A stretch of DNA of 64,000 bases from JBOFWL01 sp051653605 (GTDB taxonomy: Bacteria; Spirochaetota; Brevinematia; Brevinematales; Brevinemataceae): contig JBOFWL010000139.1 in assembly GCA_051653605.1 (NCBI GenBank), positions 124,001 to 188,000 on the forward strand. Direction: 5' to 3'. The position numbers and the translations under genes were made by a program. Below the pieces are notes generated by a model that did no database searches, was not told the DNA's origin, and was given only the letters and a program-made list of their open reading frames with translations. Below, piece by piece: positions 23,664-31,012 of this stretch; the first letter of the stretch is position 1, and every line of letters starts with the position of its first letter.

Positions 23664-23723
23664 ACTATTGTAAACTAAAATCAAGCAGACTAGGACACAG
23701 TTTATTTTATAAGGAGAACTTTT

Positions 23724-24266
23724 ATGAAAAAAGTTACAGTAATTTTGGCTCATTCTAATTTCACAGCGTCAACTATGAACAAGACAATCATGGATGTTGT
23801 TAAAAGTGATAATGCTTCGATTGAATATCGGCATCTAGATTTACTCTATCCAGATTGGAAAATTGATACTGCAGCGGAGCAACAAGCTTTAATAAATAGT
23901 GATGTCATTATTCTTCAATTCCCAGTTCAATGGTATTTTGTTCCTGGGTTGATGAAAGCGTGGATGGATAGCGTTTGGGCTTTTGGCTTTGCTTTTGGCC
24001 CTGGGGGCGATAAGCTTAAGGGAAAAACACTGTCGATTATTGCAACAACGGGCAGTAATGAAGCATCTTATAGCCCTAGTGGATATAATAAAAAGCATCT
24101 TAAAGATTATCTTTACAGTTTTGAAAACTCAGCTGCTTATATGGGAATGAACTATGGAGGGTTGGTTGCCGCACATTGTGAAGGAATCGGGCCAGATTTT
24201 CTAGAAGCAAATAAGAAAAATGCATTGAAAGCAGGTAAAGAAGTTATTGAAATGTTAAAAAAATAA
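23724..24266 (+). CDS. Flavodoxin-fold NAD(P)H oxidoreductase (quinone reductase family)
   Basis: 180-residue cytosolic flavoprotein of the MdaB/KefF/NQO family, which passes two electrons from NAD(P)H to quinones or similar compounds. Visible are the N-terminal FMN-binding strand and loop (VTVILAHSNFTASTMN), LQFPVQWYFVPGLMKAWMDS with the conserved FPxxWY, the glycine-rich AFGFAFGPGGDKLKGK and TTGSNEASYSPSG. AAGGAG lies 6 bases before the ATG. It stands alone between its own promoter and a hairpin terminator, and the palindrome over the -10 suggests it is induced, perhaps by electrophile or redox stress. Confidence 0.9.
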   Translation: MKKVTVILAHSNFTASTMNKTIMDVVKSDNASIEYRHLDLLYPDWKIDTAAEQQALINSDVIILQFPVQWYFVPGLMKAWMDSVWAFGFAFGPGGDKLKGKTLSIIATTGSNEASYSPSGYNKKHLKDYLYSFENSAAYMGMNYGGLVAAHCEGIGPDFLEANKKNALKAGKEVIEMLKK

Positions 24267-24267
24267 T

Positions 24268-24300
24268 AAAAGGCTCCCAATATTGGGAGCCTTTTTATTT
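24268..24300. terminator. Terminator between convergent oxidoreductase and pstS genes
   Basis: A near-perfect 13-bp palindrome AAAAGGCTCCCAA / TTGGGAGCCTTTT (24268-24280, 24283-24295) with T-runs on both sides. Confidence 0.9.
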
Positions 24301-24310
24301 TATAGTGATA

Positions 24311-25357
24311 TTATTTAAGAATGGGAGACCCATTGTAAGTAATTGTTCGGATTAAAGCCAAGCTCTGATCCATTATATTTTTAGGAAGAGGGGCAAAATA
24401 AGATGCCTCATGTTGATTTTGAGCCTCAGAACTATACATCCACACAAGTAAATCTACTAAAGCCTTAGCTTGAGCTTGAGTGCGACCTGCATAGTTTTGT
24501 TCTTTACGTATAAGTAAATATGAGAAAGTACTGATAGGGGCATCGTTAGGGCCAGAACTAAATGTAATGGATCCACGAAGATCCGCAGGGAGTTTTGAAG
24601 AAGCAGCAGATGCAGCAGCAGCTTTGGTATCTCCAATAACAAAATTCCCGGCTTTATTTCGGAGTTTAGCTGCTTTTAATCCACTTTGAATAACGTATGC
24701 GTAGTCCATATATCCAATGGCACCAGCTGTTTGCTTTACATAAGCAGCCACGCCAGAGTTTCCTTTTTGCCCAACGCCCGTTGTCCAATTGATACTTTTT
24801 CCTTGCCCAAAAACATCGCTCCAAAGAGAAGATGCTTTGCTCATTCCTTCACTAAAAACATATGTTGTTCCGCTACTGTCTGATCGATAAACAGGGCGAA
24901 TAGTAAGGTTTGGTAAGGTTATATTTTTATTAAGCTCCGCGATGGCAGCATCATTCCAACGTGTGATTTTACCGTCAAAAATACGCGTGATAACATCTGG
25001 GGAGAGACTAAGATTCTCAGATACACCTGTGATATTATAAGCAATATTAACAGCTGCCAATGCGGCAGGAAGGTGAATCATCTCTGCGCCTTTTTGACGA
25101 AATGTTGCAATTTCTCTATCGGAAAGAGGAGCATCAGAGGCGCCAAAGTCGACGATACCGTCGCTAATATTTTTGATGCCTGCACCAGACCCCAACCCTT
25201 GATAGGTAACCTGAACTCCAGCCTTTCTGGAATAGCTAGCGAATAATTTTTGATATAAAATTTCAGGAAACGTCGCTCCTGCACCTTGTATACGAACTTG
25301 ACCTGACATAGGGGCAGCTATACCCACCACAATAAACAATGCGAGCAATCTATTCAT
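24311..25357 (-). CDS. pstS: Phosphate ABC transporter substrate-binding protein PstS
   Basis: Periplasmic phosphate receptor. The 348-residue protein has signal peptide MNRLLALFIVVGIAAPMSGQ and then the PstS opening VRIQGAGATFPEILYQKLFASY, GLGSGAGIKNISDGIVDFGASDAPL, TRIFDGKITRWNDAAI, RSDSSGTTYVFSEGMSK and SGVAAYVKQTAGAIGYMDYAY. The phosphate-contacting ATF, SG and SDSSGTT motifs are all present. No lipobox Cys is seen, so it is probably soluble in the periplasm. PstC, PstA, PstB and PhoU are not in the window, so this is an orphan receptor. AGGAGGG lies 4 bases before the ATG. The start has one of the best promoters in the window. Confidence 0.94.
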   Translation of the reverse strand: MNRLLALFIVVGIAAPMSGQVRIQGAGATFPEILYQKLFASYSRKAGVQVTYQGLGSGAGIKNISDGIVDFGASDAPLSDREIATFRQKGAEMIHLPAALAAVNIAYNITGVSENLSLSPDVITRIFDGKITRWNDAAIAELNKNITLPNLTIRPVYRSDSSGTTYVFSEGMSKASSLWSDVFGQGKSINWTTGVGQKGNSGVAAYVKQTAGAIGYMDYAYVIQSGLKAAKLRNKAGNFVIGDTKAAAASAASSKLPADLRGSITFSSGPNDAPISTFSYLLIRKEQNYAGRTQAQAKALVDLLVWMYSSEAQNQHEASYFAPLPKNIMDQSLALIRTITYNGSPILK

Positions 25358-25395
25358 TAATCCCTCCTATAAGGATAACGGTATTTCTCGCCGTA

Positions 25396-25424
25396 ATTAT
25401 AAGAGAGGATTTTTTTAAAGTCAA
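25396..25424 (-). promoter_or_regulatory. Promoter of pstS
   Basis: Minus strand TTGACT (25419-25424), 17-base spacer, perfect TATAAT (25396-25401), about 32 bases of leader. No PhoB-box repeat is evident upstream. Confidence 0.65.
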
Positions 25425-25442
25425 GATATTTTTTAAAGATAG

Positions 25443-26162
25443 TTAAGCTTGTTGTTTTGTATGAGCAATTACGATTTCTCGAATACAAATATGTTGTGGC
25501 AGGGCATAGGTATAGGCTATAGCATCGGCAATATCCTCGGGTTTTAGCCCTCCATTAAAATGAGATTTCATTTCTTTGTAATTAGCCACAATTTCTGAAT
25601 TAGTGGTATGAGATAATAGCTCTGTATCAACAACTCCTGGAGCAATAACAGAAACTCTAACTCCACTGCCAGCAAGTTCCATTCGAAGTGTTTCACTAAA
25701 GGCATGAACTGCAAACTTCACGGCATTATATGCAGCACGAGTAAGACTATTTTTTCGACCTGCCGTTGATCCAATATTAATGATAGTTCCATGTTGGCGG
25801 GCAGCCATATCTTTAATAACGATATGAGACCCGTACATCACCCCTTTAAGATCAACATCAACCATTTGATCCCATTCTTCAATATCTTGAGATAGAGGGT
25901 TTCCCAGCAACATAACGCCGGCATTATTTATGAGTAGATCTGTTGGCCCATAACTTTCTTCAGCTTCTCTAATGGCTGATTCAAAGCTATCTTTACATGT
26001 GACATTAACTTTTCTGCATATGACATTTGGTAAGTTTAAGGAGTCCATTTTTTCAAGACGACGCCCAAGAAGAAGCAAAGGATGTCCTAATCCTGAAAAT
26101 TTCTTTGCACAAGCCATACCAATTCCAGATGAAGCACCTGTAATAACTACCAAAGATTTCAT
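25443..26162 (-). CDS. Short-chain dehydrogenase/reductase (YdfG-like)
   Basis: 239-residue classical SDR. The dinucleotide site is TGASSGIG (residues 8-15), GRRLEK after strand 2 suggests preference for NADP, NNAG is present, and the catalytic Ser and Tyr/Lys appear in NIGSTAGRKN and YNAVKFAV. RMELAGSGVRVSVIAPGVVDTEL matches the YdfG/serine-dehydrogenase-like subgroup, which oxidises 3-hydroxy acids. The exact substrate is not readable. It is followed by the pstS promoter after 18 bases with no clear terminator, so some read-through into pstS is possible. Confidence 0.9.
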   Translation of the reverse strand: MKSLVVITGASSGIGMACAKKFSGLGHPLLLLGRRLEKMDSLNLPNVICRKVNVTCKDSFESAIREAEESYGPTDLLINNAGVMLLGNPLSQDIEEWDQMVDVDLKGVMYGSHIVIKDMAARQHGTIINIGSTAGRKNSLTRAAYNAVKFAVHAFSETLRMELAGSGVRVSVIAPGVVDTELLSHTTNSEIVANYKEMKSHFNGGLKPEDIADAIAYTYALPQHICIREIVIAHTKQQA

Positions 26163-26206
26163 AAAACTCTCCCTATTTAGTAAAATGTTACTCTTTTACA
26201 TATTCT

Positions 26207-26235
26207 ACTATAAATTAATGAGTGATTTAAAGCAA
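26207..26235 (-). promoter_or_regulatory. Promoter of the SDR gene
   Basis: Minus strand TTGCTT (26230-26235), 17-base spacer, TATAGT (26207-26212). Confidence 0.5.
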
Positions 26236-26241
26236 TATTAA

Positions 26242-26270
26242 ACAAAAAACGCCCATAAAGAGCGTCTTTT
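26242..26270 (-). terminator. Terminator after rho
   Basis: Minus strand AAAGACGC pairs with GCGTTTTTT (one G-T wobble), loop of 9, T-run. The gene for Rho itself thus ends at a Rho-independent site. Confidence 0.75.
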
Positions 26271-26271
26271 A

Positions 26272-28053
26272 TTATTTTAAGGTTTGAAGGAATGCTAAGT
26301 TGCTTAAAAATTCCTCGTTGCTAGGGAATTTCTTCATGGCTTGGGAGATTTTATAAATAATTTCTTCGTTGCTCATGTTAGAAAAAACTTTTCGAAGCAT
26401 ACGAGTTTGTTCCAGTGTTGCAGGTGTGAGTAATAAGTCTTCTCGTCTTGTGCCTGAAATTTTGATATCAAAGGCTGGATATAAACGCTGATTTGCTAAA
26501 TTGCGATCAAGGTTAATTTCCATATTACCGGTTCCTTTAAATTCTTCGAAGATAATGTCATCCATCTTCGAACCTGTATCTACCAGTGCCGTGGCAATAA
26601 TAGTTAAACTTCCACCCTCTTCGATATTACGAGCTGCTCCAAAGAATTTTTTAGGCTTATGTAGAGCTCCAGAGTCAATCCCTCCAGAAAGAACTTTCCC
26701 TGTGGAAGGTTCTACTTGGTTATAAGCACGTGCAAGACGTGTAATTGAATCGAGTAGAATAACAACATCATAACCACTTTCTACTAAGGAGCGAGATTTT
26801 TCAAGTACCATTTGAGCAACTTTAACGTGTTTATCCGCTGGCTCGTCAAAGGTTGAGTAAACTACCTCAGCTTGAACAGAACGCTGCATATCGGTGACTT
26901 CCTCTGGGCGTTCATCAACAAGGAAAATAATAAGCTTGATTTCAGGGTGGTTGCTGGTAATTGAATTTGCAATATCTTTGAGGATAGTTGTTTTTCCTGC
27001 TTTTGGAGGCGAAACAATTAAGGCTCGTTGCCCTTTTCCAATGGGAGCAAAAATATCCATTATGCGCATACCTAATCCAGAGGTGCTTCGTTCAAGAGTG
27101 ATGCGTTGGTCGGGAAAAAGAGGGGTTAAATTTGAAAATAATGTTCGTCGACGAGCTTCTGCTGCATCCTTATCATTGATGCTTTCTACCTTTAAGATTG
27201 CAAAGAATTTTTGAGATTCATTAGGTTGAGGGCGACGAATTTGCCCTTGAACAAGATCGCCCGTTCTTAATCTGAGGGAAGAAATTTGAGATGGAGCTAC
27301 GTAGATATCGTCAGAAGATGGTAAATAAGAATATCGAGCACTACGCAAGAATCCATATCCACCCTCAACAAGTTGGAGTGTTCCTCCACCATAGATTACG
27401 CCTTTGTCATCGGCATGTTTACCTAAAATAGCGTAAATAAGTTCTTGTGTGTGCATACTTTCGTAATTTTCTAGATGAAGGTGAGCTGCAACCATGAATA
27501 ATTCTTTGATAGAGAGTTGCTTTAGCTGGTTGATGAAAAGCATGTTGTGATCATCACAAAACACCTGAGAAATAACTTTTTTAGGGTCGGTGCTATGTTC
27601 ATATGCTGCAAAAAGATAACGGCTGTATTTTTGATAGTCAAGATTTTCTAAGATAGGATAGTCATCCAAGTTGATTTCCGATTCTTTTATCTGTTGATCA
27701 GACGTGTTTCGGGGGCGATGTTTTTTGTTATTATAATTATTTTGATGATTATTCTTATAATTATTATTTTTATTATTTTGATGGTGGCGCTCCTTCCTTT
27801 CGTAGGTAGGGCGTTCTTGAGGGGTAGGGGGAGCACTAACATTTTCATTCACTTCAGCGGTGGGCTGATTTGATATATCTGGTGCAGTTTGCTCCGGCAG
27901 TTGCTCTTGGAGAGGTAATTCTTCTGCAACATTTTTTTTTCGTCCCCTCTTTTTAGGGGGCTCCATGAGCGTATTTTCGGTTGTTTGTTCTGTAGACTTT
28001 GTTTCTTCTACAGGGTTTTCAGGTTGTGTTTTTAACTTAATATGACGAGCCAT
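26272..28053 (-). CDS. rho: Transcription termination factor Rho with Asn-rich disordered insertion
   Basis: Hexameric RNA translocase that ends untranslated transcripts. I chose the ATG at 28053 (MARHIKLK, 593 residues), since the longer frame needs a TTG without a clear ribosome binding site; GAGG lies 12 bases before the ATG. Residues 1-118 are extra and disordered: an acidic/Pro/Gln part with PKKRGRKK (about 33-40), then an Asn/His/Lys-rich tract (about 90-117). Next comes the Rho_N helical region, the cold-shock-like RNA-binding domain (GGYGFLRSARYSYLPSSDDI) and the ATPase with SPPKAGKTTIL (Walker A), VDERPEEVTDM, VVILLDSITRLARAYN (Walker B) and GGIDSGALHKPKKFFGAARN (Q-loop region). It is longer than the 420-residue E. 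coli protein. Confidence 0.95.
   Translation of the reverse strand: MARHIKLKTQPENPVEETKSTEQTTENTLMEPPKKRGRKKNVAEELPLQEQLPEQTAPDISNQPTAEVNENVSAPPTPQERPTYERKERHHQNNKNNNYKNNHQNNYNNKKHRPRNTSDQQIKESEINLDDYPILENLDYQKYSRYLFAAYEHSTDPKKVISQVFCDDHNMLFINQLKQLSIKELFMVAAHLHLENYESMHTQELIYAILGKHADDKGVIYGGGTLQLVEGGYGFLRSARYSYLPSSDDIYVAPSQISSLRLRTGDLVQGQIRRPQPNESQKFFAILKVESINDKDAAEARRRTLFSNLTPLFPDQRITLERSTSGLGMRIMDIFAPIGKGQRALIVSPPKAGKTTILKDIANSITSNHPEIKLIIFLVDERPEEVTDMQRSVQAEVVYSTFDEPADKHVKVAQMVLEKSRSLVESGYDVVILLDSITRLARAYNQVEPSTGKVLSGGIDSGALHKPKKFFGAARNIEEGGSLTIIATALVDTGSKMDDIIFEEFKGTGNMEINLDRNLANQRLYPAFDIKISGTRREDLLLTPATLEQTRMLRKVFSNMSNEEIIYKISQAMKKFPSNEEFLSNLAFLQTLK
27727..27782 (-). repeat. AAT/AAC-rich imperfect triplet tract encoding the Asn-rich part of Rho
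   Basis: A/T-only imperfect trinucleotide repeat inside rho. On the coding strand it reads mostly AAT, AAC and AAA codons (Asn, Lys) with a few CAA/CAT/TAT. Such tracts can change length by slippage in units that keep the frame. Confidence 0.6.
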
Positions 28054-28174
28054 GAGTAATAAGAACCTCGTAATTTTTGCATACAATGATGTCGCAAGAT
28101 GAATAATAACTTAAATAGGTATAGAAACTATAATTCTATGGGATGAGTTCCGTAGAATAATCGGAAACATAGGA
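28054..28174 (-). promoter_or_regulatory. Long rho leader with nested inverted repeat
   Basis: The promoter at 28182-28210 predicts about 120 untranslated bases before the rho ATG, long for this compact genome. Within it TTCCG / CGGAA (28148-28166) is nested between CTATG and CATAG arms (28136-28140 and 28168-28172), separated by a 7-base bulge. In E. coli the rho leader mediates autogenous Rho-dependent attenuation; a similar role here is inference. Confidence 0.4.
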
Positions 28175-28181
28175 TAATCAG

Positions 28182-28210
28182 ATTATACCATAAACATTAT
28201 CAAAAGTCAA
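28182..28210 (-). promoter_or_regulatory. Promoter of rho
   Basis: Minus strand TTGACT (28205-28210), 17-base spacer, perfect TATAAT (28182-28187), one of the closest matches to consensus in the window. It starts 19 bases after the mscS stop codon. Confidence 0.65.
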
Positions 28211-28228
28211 TGAAAAAGAAATTTGTTT

Positions 28229-29452
28229 TTATTTTTGCTTAACTTCTCGTTGAGAAAGATGAACAACACTTTCTGATGGAATAAATCGGATGCCATTTTT
28301 TTCAAAAAGATTATAGATACTTCTTAGCATTTCGTCCGTAGTTCGGAGCTTTGCCCCATAACTTTCGACATAAAACCCTATTCTAAAGGCAAGAGTATCT
28401 CTTTTTAAATCAATAAGAAAAATACTTGGTTCAGGTGTTGATAAAACGTTAGGGTTATTTTCGAGTGCTTCAGTAAAAAGAGCTGTTGCATTATCTACGG
28501 TAGTTGTTGTTGCATCTACATTTAATAGAAGAATCACACGTTTTCGCTCTACAGGCTGACTATGATTAATAATAGTCATTTTTGCTAAAACACCGTTAGG
28601 AACTGTCACATTTTCTTCATCCCAAGTACGAATGCGGGTGCTTCTGAAGCCTATTTCAGAAATAATTCCTTCAATTCCAGAATCAAGCCGGACGATATCC
28701 CCGACAGAGTATGTTTCATCAAGCATTAAGCTGACGCCACCTACCAAATGAGAGAAAGCATCTTGTAATGCAAGAGTTGCAATAATACCGGCAATTCCAA
28801 ATCCTGCAAGAATAGAACTTAATTCAACCCCAAGCAATCCTAAGAAGAAAGAAATAAATATGAGAATCCATAGAGATTGACAAAATCGATAAGCGAGTAG
28901 GTGTATATTACGCTGTTTAACGCTATTTTTTCGGCGAGGAAATATCTCACTGGTGCGAAAATAAATCTTGATAAACCTCATAACTCCTTGGTATAAAAAG
29001 AATAATAGCGTGCTTAGTAAGATTATACGAACTAGTCTTCGGATATCACTGGGGGCGTTGAGTATTCCTGTTAAGAACATTCCTATAGAAAGAAAAATAA
29101 TAAGAAGGGTTTTTGCTGAAAAAGTAAATTTCACAATTTCTCTTACAATCCGTGAATATTGCTTTCTTCTGGAGTGTTTTCTGCGAGAACTTAAGTGAAG
29201 ACCCCAGCGAATCAATAAAACAATCCAGAAGATAACACCGGCGAGTAGGACTATAAAAACAGAAGGTTCTGCTGAAAAAATTTCTCCTAATGTTCGTAGA
29301 AAAATATTATTCGAAGCTAGAGCATAATCTGTAAATGATTGATAATAAGAATTGGTTAAGATATTAGTAAGCTGCGAATTTGGAACTTGAGAGTTTGTGT
29401 TGGTGTTCGTTGTGGACTGAGAGCTGAAGAGCTTTAAAATTGACGAGAACAT
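28229..29452 (-). CDS. Small-conductance mechanosensitive channel (MscS family)
   Basis: Opens under membrane tension to release solutes during osmotic downshock. 407 residues: a Ser/Thr/Asn-rich start, membrane helices at about 55-80, 105-130, 140-155 and 185-235, the last pair including the pore-lining helix GFGIAGIIATLALQDAFSHLVGG, then the beta domain with VGDIVRLDSGIEGIISEIGFRSTRIRTWDEENVTVPNG, which is the core MscS signature, and a C-terminal alpha/beta cage part. It starts 3 bases after the cca stop, with GGAG inside the end of cca, so the two form an operon. More membrane helices than E. coli MscS (3) are suggested. Confidence 0.92.
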   Translation of the reverse strand: MFSSILKLFSSQSTTNTNTNSQVPNSQLTNILTNSYYQSFTDYALASNNIFLRTLGEIFSAEPSVFIVLLAGVIFWIVLLIRWGLHLSSRRKHSRRKQYSRIVREIVKFTFSAKTLLIIFLSIGMFLTGILNAPSDIRRLVRIILLSTLLFFLYQGVMRFIKIYFRTSEIFPRRKNSVKQRNIHLLAYRFCQSLWILIFISFFLGLLGVELSSILAGFGIAGIIATLALQDAFSHLVGGVSLMLDETYSVGDIVRLDSGIEGIISEIGFRSTRIRTWDEENVTVPNGVLAKMTIINHSQPVERKRVILLLNVDATTTTVDNATALFTEALENNPNVLSTPEPSIFLIDLKRDTLAFRIGFYVESYGAKLRTTDEMLRSIYNLFEKNGIRFIPSESVVHLSQREVKQK

Positions 29453-29455
29453 AAA

Positions 29456-30850
29456 TTACTCCTTTGAGAAATCAGGGTGTTTTATAAGATATAGGCGTGC
29501 TTGATCGATTAAAGATTCGTTATTGTTGAGAGAAGGATCATCTAATACTAATTCTAGTAGATAATGCAGAATTTCTCCTATAATTGGAGAGGGTTTAAGT
29601 TGAAATTCACGAATAAGTTCTGTGCCATTTATTTTTAGATCGGTTACTTTTAAGGCGGAATCTTCATCCATAACCTGTTTAATTCTGGCTCGAAACTCTT
29701 TAAAAATGTAAGGAGCTTGCTTTTTTGTGCCAGAACCAAGCCTATCGGCCTCTCTCAGGAGAAAAAGTTGTTCTAAAAATAGTAAATCTCCGTCAAATCG
29801 TTTTAAAAATCGACGTACGGCGCCGTCTGTCCATTCTGATGTATAGAAAAACATATGAAGCTCGATAAGCAAGAAGGCTCTATCTATCTCATCGTTAGAA
29901 AATTTTAAGCGTCGCATAATCCCACGAGCCATTTTTGCTCCAATAACTTCGTGGTTGTAGAAAACATTGCCATTACCAATTTTTAGGGCGAAAGATTTAG
30001 CTCGAGGTTTTCCAACATCATGAAGAAGGCTTGCCCATCGTGTGATGGCCTCACCTTTTGTAAGGCTATCGCATGTTTTAAGATTATGAGTATACACATC
30101 ATACCGATGAAATTCATTTTGGTCGATGCCTATTCCTTCGCAGAGTTCGGGAAGAATTCTCTCTAAAAGCCCACTTTTTCTCATGTATTCAAGCCCTATT
30201 GATGGAACAGGGGCTGAAAGGGTTTTCATCAACTCATCGCGCACTCTTTCAGCTGATACAGAATCGATAGTTGGTGCAAGCCGGCACAATGCTTCAAAAG
30301 TTTCTTCTTCTATGGTGAAACCCAGTACTGCTGCAAAACGGCATGCTCGAAGCATACGCAGGGCGTCTTCTGCGAAGCGTTCATCGGGTATTCCTACCGT
30401 GCGAATAACTTTGTTTCGAATATCATCTTGCCCAAAGAAAGGGTCGGTGAGCTCTTTAGTAATGGGGTGGGCAGCAATTGAATTAACTGTAAAATCTCGG
30501 CGAGCTAAATCTTCTTTTAAAGAGGATGTGAAAGAAACGCTATCGGGGTGCCGTTGATCGGTATAGGTGCCATCGATACGATAGGTTGTTATTTCATACT
30601 GAGAATTATTGATAATGAGAGTTACTGTGCCATGACGAATCCCAGTGGGAATAACCGGCACAAGTTTATTGAAGATACGAATAATATCGTCGGGGCAAGC
30701 TGAACTTGCCAAATCAAAATCGCCACAAGGTCTATTCATAAGGGTGTCCCGAACAGCACCTCCGACTAAATAAAGCTCGAATCCTTCTTTATCGAGGAGC
30801 TGGGAAATCCATAAAATATCTTTGGAGATGTCGCCCGGAAAAATAGGCAC
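29456..30850 (-). CDS. cca: CCA tRNA nucleotidyltransferase / poly(A) polymerase family with HD domain
   Basis: Adds or repairs the CCA end of tRNAs. Initiates at GTG (30850) with GGAG 8 bases upstream. The 464-residue class II enzyme shows LYLVGGAVRDTLMNRPCGDFDLA (nucleotide-binding and catalytic Asp pair), IPTGIRHGTVTL, RRDFTVNSIA, DALRMLRACRFA, and an HD domain near 250-320 (WASLLHDVGKPRA) that can carry phosphodiesterase activity in some family members. Whether it adds CCA, only CC or A, or poly(A) cannot be told from these motifs. First gene of a unit with mscS. Confidence 0.92.
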   Translation of the reverse strand: MPIFPGDISKDILWISQLLDKEGFELYLVGGAVRDTLMNRPCGDFDLASSACPDDIIRIFNKLVPVIPTGIRHGTVTLIINNSQYEITTYRIDGTYTDQRHPDSVSFTSSLKEDLARRDFTVNSIAAHPITKELTDPFFGQDDIRNKVIRTVGIPDERFAEDALRMLRACRFAAVLGFTIEEETFEALCRLAPTIDSVSAERVRDELMKTLSAPVPSIGLEYMRKSGLLERILPELCEGIGIDQNEFHRYDVYTHNLKTCDSLTKGEAITRWASLLHDVGKPRAKSFALKIGNGNVFYNHEVIGAKMARGIMRRLKFSNDEIDRAFLLIELHMFFYTSEWTDGAVRRFLKRFDGDLLFLEQLFLLREADRLGSGTKKQAPYIFKEFRARIKQVMDEDSALKVTDLKINGTELIREFQLKPSPIIGEILHYLLELVLDDPSLNNNESLIDQARLYLIKHPDFSKE

Positions 30851-30881
30851 GTAGAACGCTCCTTTGAATCAACAGTCCGAC

Positions 30882-30910
30882 ATTATAACAGTGTTAATTA
30901 AAAAAATCAA
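30882..30910 (-). promoter_or_regulatory. Promoter of cca-mscS
   Basis: Minus strand TTGATT (30905-30910), 17-base spacer, perfect TATAAT (30882-30887), about 25 bases of leader. Confidence 0.6.
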
Positions 30911-30977
30911 GGGAATAATTTTTTATCAATATTTAAAGAAGTTATATTACATTTTTCTTTTTTTTCGACCATTTTTA

Positions 30978-30986
30978 TGTTATAAT
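30978..30986 (+). promoter_or_regulatory. Extended -10 promoter of the GH57 operon
   Basis: TGTTATAAT carries a TGn extension and perfect TATAAT (30981-30986). No good -35 is visible, as is common for extended -10 promoters. The start would be near 30993, 20 bases before the ATG. Confidence 0.5.
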
Positions 30987-31012
30987 TGCTTGTGTTTATA
31001 TGGGGAGGATCA

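Noticed and set aside
28054..28086. Upstream TTG extension of Rho (MYAKITRFLLL)
   Set aside because: TTG lacks a ribosome binding site and the added residues are unlike any Rho; the GAGG within this stretch serves the ATG at 28053.
30857..31012. Riboswitch or tRNA in the cca/GH57 divergent gap
   Set aside because: The gap holds only two A/T-rich promoters; no conserved riboswitch core or cloverleaf can be folded.
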